Assembly: GCA_007117185.1 (NCBI GenBank)
Contig: SKHA01000241.1
Location: 1-6,514, forward strand
Direction: 5' to 3'
DNA: 6,514 nt
From: Spirochaeta sp.
GTDB lineage: Bacteria > Spirochaetota > Spirochaetia > DSM-27196 > Alkalispirochaetaceae
The notes below the pieces were generated by a model, which did not search any database, was not told the DNA's origin, and worked only from the letters and a program-made list of their open reading frames with translations. Positions 5,237-6,514 of this stretch are shown in pieces; within the stretch, counting starts at the first letter, position 1; each line of letters begins with the position of its first letter. The position numbers and the translations under genes were made by a program.

Positions 5237-6514
5237 CCCAGTCTCCCTGTTGCAGCTGCCACGTCCGGGCGAACGGGCCGTCCCGCAGGAGCAACTCCTG
5301 CGGCGGCCCCGACTCCACCAGCTGCCCGTTTTCCAGAACCAGCACCGTATCCACCCGGGCCAGGCTGCTGGTACGGTGGGTAATGAGGAACGTCGTTGCC
5401 CTCCGCTTCAGCAGCGCCTCGCGGATTCGCGCGTCCGTACGGTTGTCTACCGCGCTGAGGCTGTCGTCAAAGACAAGAATCGGCGCGTTTCCCAACAGCG
5501 CCCGGGCGATGGCCAGGCGCTGTTTCTGCCCTCCCGAGAGGGTCACCCCGCGTTCGCCCACCTCCGTGTCGTAGCCGTCTTCGAAGTTCCTGATCACGTC
5601 GTGCACCGCCGCAGCGCGGGCGGCGGCGATCACCTCCGCCTCGGCAGCGGAACTGCTGGCAAAGGAGATATTTTCCCGAATCGTCCTGGCGTAGAGGTAC
5701 GGCTCCTGCAGGACAAACCCCAGGTGCGTACGCATCCACCGCCGCTCGATCGTCGTCAGATCCTCGCCGTCGATGAGAATCGATCCCTCGGAGGGATCGT
5801 AGAGTCGGGCCAGCAGGAGCATCATCGTTGTCTTGCCCGATCCAGTGGCCCCCAGCACCCCCACTGTGGTCCCCGGTTCAACCTGGAACGAGAGCTTCCT
5901 GAGAACCGGCAGGTCGCCATAATTGAAGGAGACGTCGTGAAACGCTATCCCACCGCGAATAACCGGACGCTGCGTTCCGGGGCCGGTCAGCACCGGATCG
6001 TCATCCTCAAGGGGCACCGCGAGGACTTCGTTTATCCGTCCCTGGGCGACCCGGGCCTTCCCCAGGTCGGCCAGAATCATCCCCATTTGCCTGACCGGCC
6101 ACAACAGCAGCTGCTCCAGCATCAGAAACGCCGTCAGTGTTCCCACAGTGACCTGCAGGTGAATTCCTGCCAGAAGCACCAGCCCGGTCTGAAACATGAC
6201 GATTCCGGTGGATAGCCCCCAGTACCGCGCCAGGGCGCGCAGGAGGTGCATCGTCACCCTTCGGTACTCGTCGTTAACCTTCCCGAAGCGCTCAACCTCG
6301 ATCGGCTCCTGCGCCAGCGAGCGGATCACCGTCAGACCGGAGAGGTGCTCCTGCAGGACCGCGGAAAGCTCCCCTTCCGCTTCGTCCGAGGCGAGAAATG
6401 CCACGAGGCGAGCGACGTCTTCAGGCAGACCGACACGACCCACCGGGATACTTTGCACCCGGTCGCCCGAAGCGGGCATACCGCGAGCCACACGTTCGGC
6501 ATCGCTCTCGGCGC
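5226..6514 (-). CDS. ABC exporter half-transporter, degenerate-site subunit (BmrC/YheI-like), N-terminus replaced by SDR sequence
   Basis: The frame is open to the window edge. Numbering from GTG 6491, residues from about 39-40 (EGELSAVLQEHLSG) onward are a normal ABC exporter: the later part of the membrane domain (hydrophobic stretches near 92-110 and 114-133) and an ATPase domain. Motifs are Walker A GATGSGKTT (214-222), Q-loop Q262, signature LSGGQ (318-322), Walker B ILVFDD (338-343, Asp343 instead of the catalytic Glu), D-loop SAVD (346-349) and H-loop H372. The Glu-to-Asp change marks the degenerate-site partner of a heterodimer; the next gene supplies the complementary motifs. Residues 1-38 are not ABC sequence but the end of a short-chain dehydrogenase (separate entry), so the first four or so membrane helices are missing. 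As given, this protein could not be a working transporter. The true start lies elsewhere if the junction is an artefact. Confidence 0.85.
   Translation of the reverse strand, partial: AESDAERVARGMPASGDRVQSIPVGRVGLPEDVARLVAFLASDEAEGELSAVLQEHLSGLTVIRSLAQEPIEVERFGKVNDEYRRVTMHLLRALARYWGLSTGIVMFQTGLVLLAGIHLQVTVGTLTAFLMLEQLLLWPVRQMGMILADLGKARVAQGRINEVLAVPLEDDDPVLTGPGTQRPVIRGGIAFHDVSFNYGDLPVLRKLSFQVEPGTTVGVLGATGSGKTTMMLLLARLYDPSEGSILIDGEDLTTIERRWMRTHLGFVLQEPYLYARTIRENISFASSSAAEAEVIAAARAAAVHDVIRNFEDGYDTEVGERGVTLSGGQKQRLAIARALLGNAPILVFDDSLSAVDNRTDARIREALLKRRATTFLITHRTSSLARVDTVLVLENGQLVESGPPQELLLRDGPFARTWQLQQGDWDET
5243..5248 (-). promoter_or_regulatory. Ribosome binding site of the second ABC gene
   Basis: On the minus strand AGGGAG, containing the core GGAG, lies six bases before ATG 5236, inside the end of the upstream ABC gene. 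It supports that start. It also contrasts with the 972, 1540, 1642 and M23 starts, where no Shine-Dalgarno sequence is visible. Confidence 0.7.
5781..5799. repeat. Perfect 9-bp inverted repeat inside the ABC gene
   Basis: CGATCCCTC (5781-5789) and GAGGGATCG (5791-5799) are exact reverse complements around a single central base. The element encodes the DPSEGSI stretch just after Walker A, a normal ABC sequence (D-P-x-x-G), so it may be chance codon use. With a one-base loop, a transcript hairpin would need to open two or more of the central pairs. A symmetric protein site is the other possibility. Confidence 0.4.
6378..6514 (-). other. C-terminal fragment of a short-chain dehydrogenase/reductase (SDR), fused in frame to the ABC gene
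   Basis: The last 137 bases, read on the minus strand, encode about 45 residues. They include SIPVGRVGL and PEDVARLVAFLASDEA, the highly characteristic C-terminal segment of classical SDR enzymes (IPLGRxGxPEDVAxxVxFLASDEAS). In SDRs this is normally followed by SYVTG and the C-terminus. Here it switches at about 6375-6380 straight into ABC transporter sequence (EGELSAVLQE) with no stop or frame break. The SDR catalytic residues and nucleotide-binding domain would lie beyond the window. Most likely explanations, in order: a chimeric assembly end, a deletion or rearrangement joining two genes, or a genuine fusion. The SDR identity itself is clear. Confidence 0.8.

Noticed and set aside
4764..6215. 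A 483-codon open frame on the plus strand opposite the two ABC genes
   Set aside because: It is rich in Pro, Arg, His and Gln with no domain pattern, and it lies antisense to two unmistakable ABC genes in GC-rich DNA, where long antisense frames arise by chance.
1..6514. CRISPR array, tRNA or rRNA genes, insertion sequence, or a defence-type cluster
   Set aside because: No regularly spaced repeats, cloverleaf or rRNA segments, transposase motifs or terminal inverted repeats were seen; the genes present are mostly housekeeping or envelope families.

Overview
The window is GC-rich, gene-dense bacterial DNA. The SlyD-type prolyl isomerase and the lipoprotein-like M23 endopeptidase suggest a Gram-negative (diderm) bacterium. 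A small protein with a FliG-like pattern and the loose lipobox would fit a spirochaete, but nothing here fixes the taxon. No rRNA, tRNA, CRISPR array or insertion sequence was seen. Both ends cut through genes.

Layout, left to right. (1) Positions 2-958, plus strand: the C-terminal two thirds of a flavin-dependent pyridine nucleotide-disulfide oxidoreductase. It looks most like the SthA / mercuric reductase branch and carries a 12-bp in-frame tandem repeat. (2) 972-1307, plus: a 111-residue helical protein resembling the FliG C-terminal region. Its 3' end overlaps, tail to tail, (3) 1283-1540, minus: an unrecognised 85-residue protein with two predicted membrane segments. (4) A 101-bp divergent promoter region at 1541-1641. 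(5) 1642-2106, plus: a SlyD-type FKBP prolyl isomerase/chaperone with a short cysteine-rich tail. A hairpin lies just before its stop codon. (6) 2142-6514, minus: an operon read right to left. It holds two ABC exporter half-transporters with overlapping ends and then an M23 endopeptidase that starts in an ATGA overlap.

The two ABC genes form a matched asymmetric pair of the BmrC/BmrD (YheI/YheH) or TM287/288 kind. The first has a complete LSGGQ signature but an Asp in place of the catalytic Glu. The second keeps the Glu but has a divergent LSTGE signature. Together they would make one working and one degenerate ATP site. The M23 protein is probably an outer-envelope lipoprotein acting on peptidoglycan, and its co-transcription with the exporter suggests an envelope link.

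Two points deserve attention. At the right edge, the minus-strand frame switches abruptly from ABC transporter to the C-terminus of a short-chain dehydrogenase (SDR) at about 6375-6380. The SDR stretch is about 137 bp, so an assembly chimera is the first thing to exclude. Secondly, several genes have a -10-like AT box only a few bases before the start codon and no Shine-Dalgarno sequence, whereas the operon-internal ABC gene has a clear one. This hints at leaderless or very short-leader transcripts.
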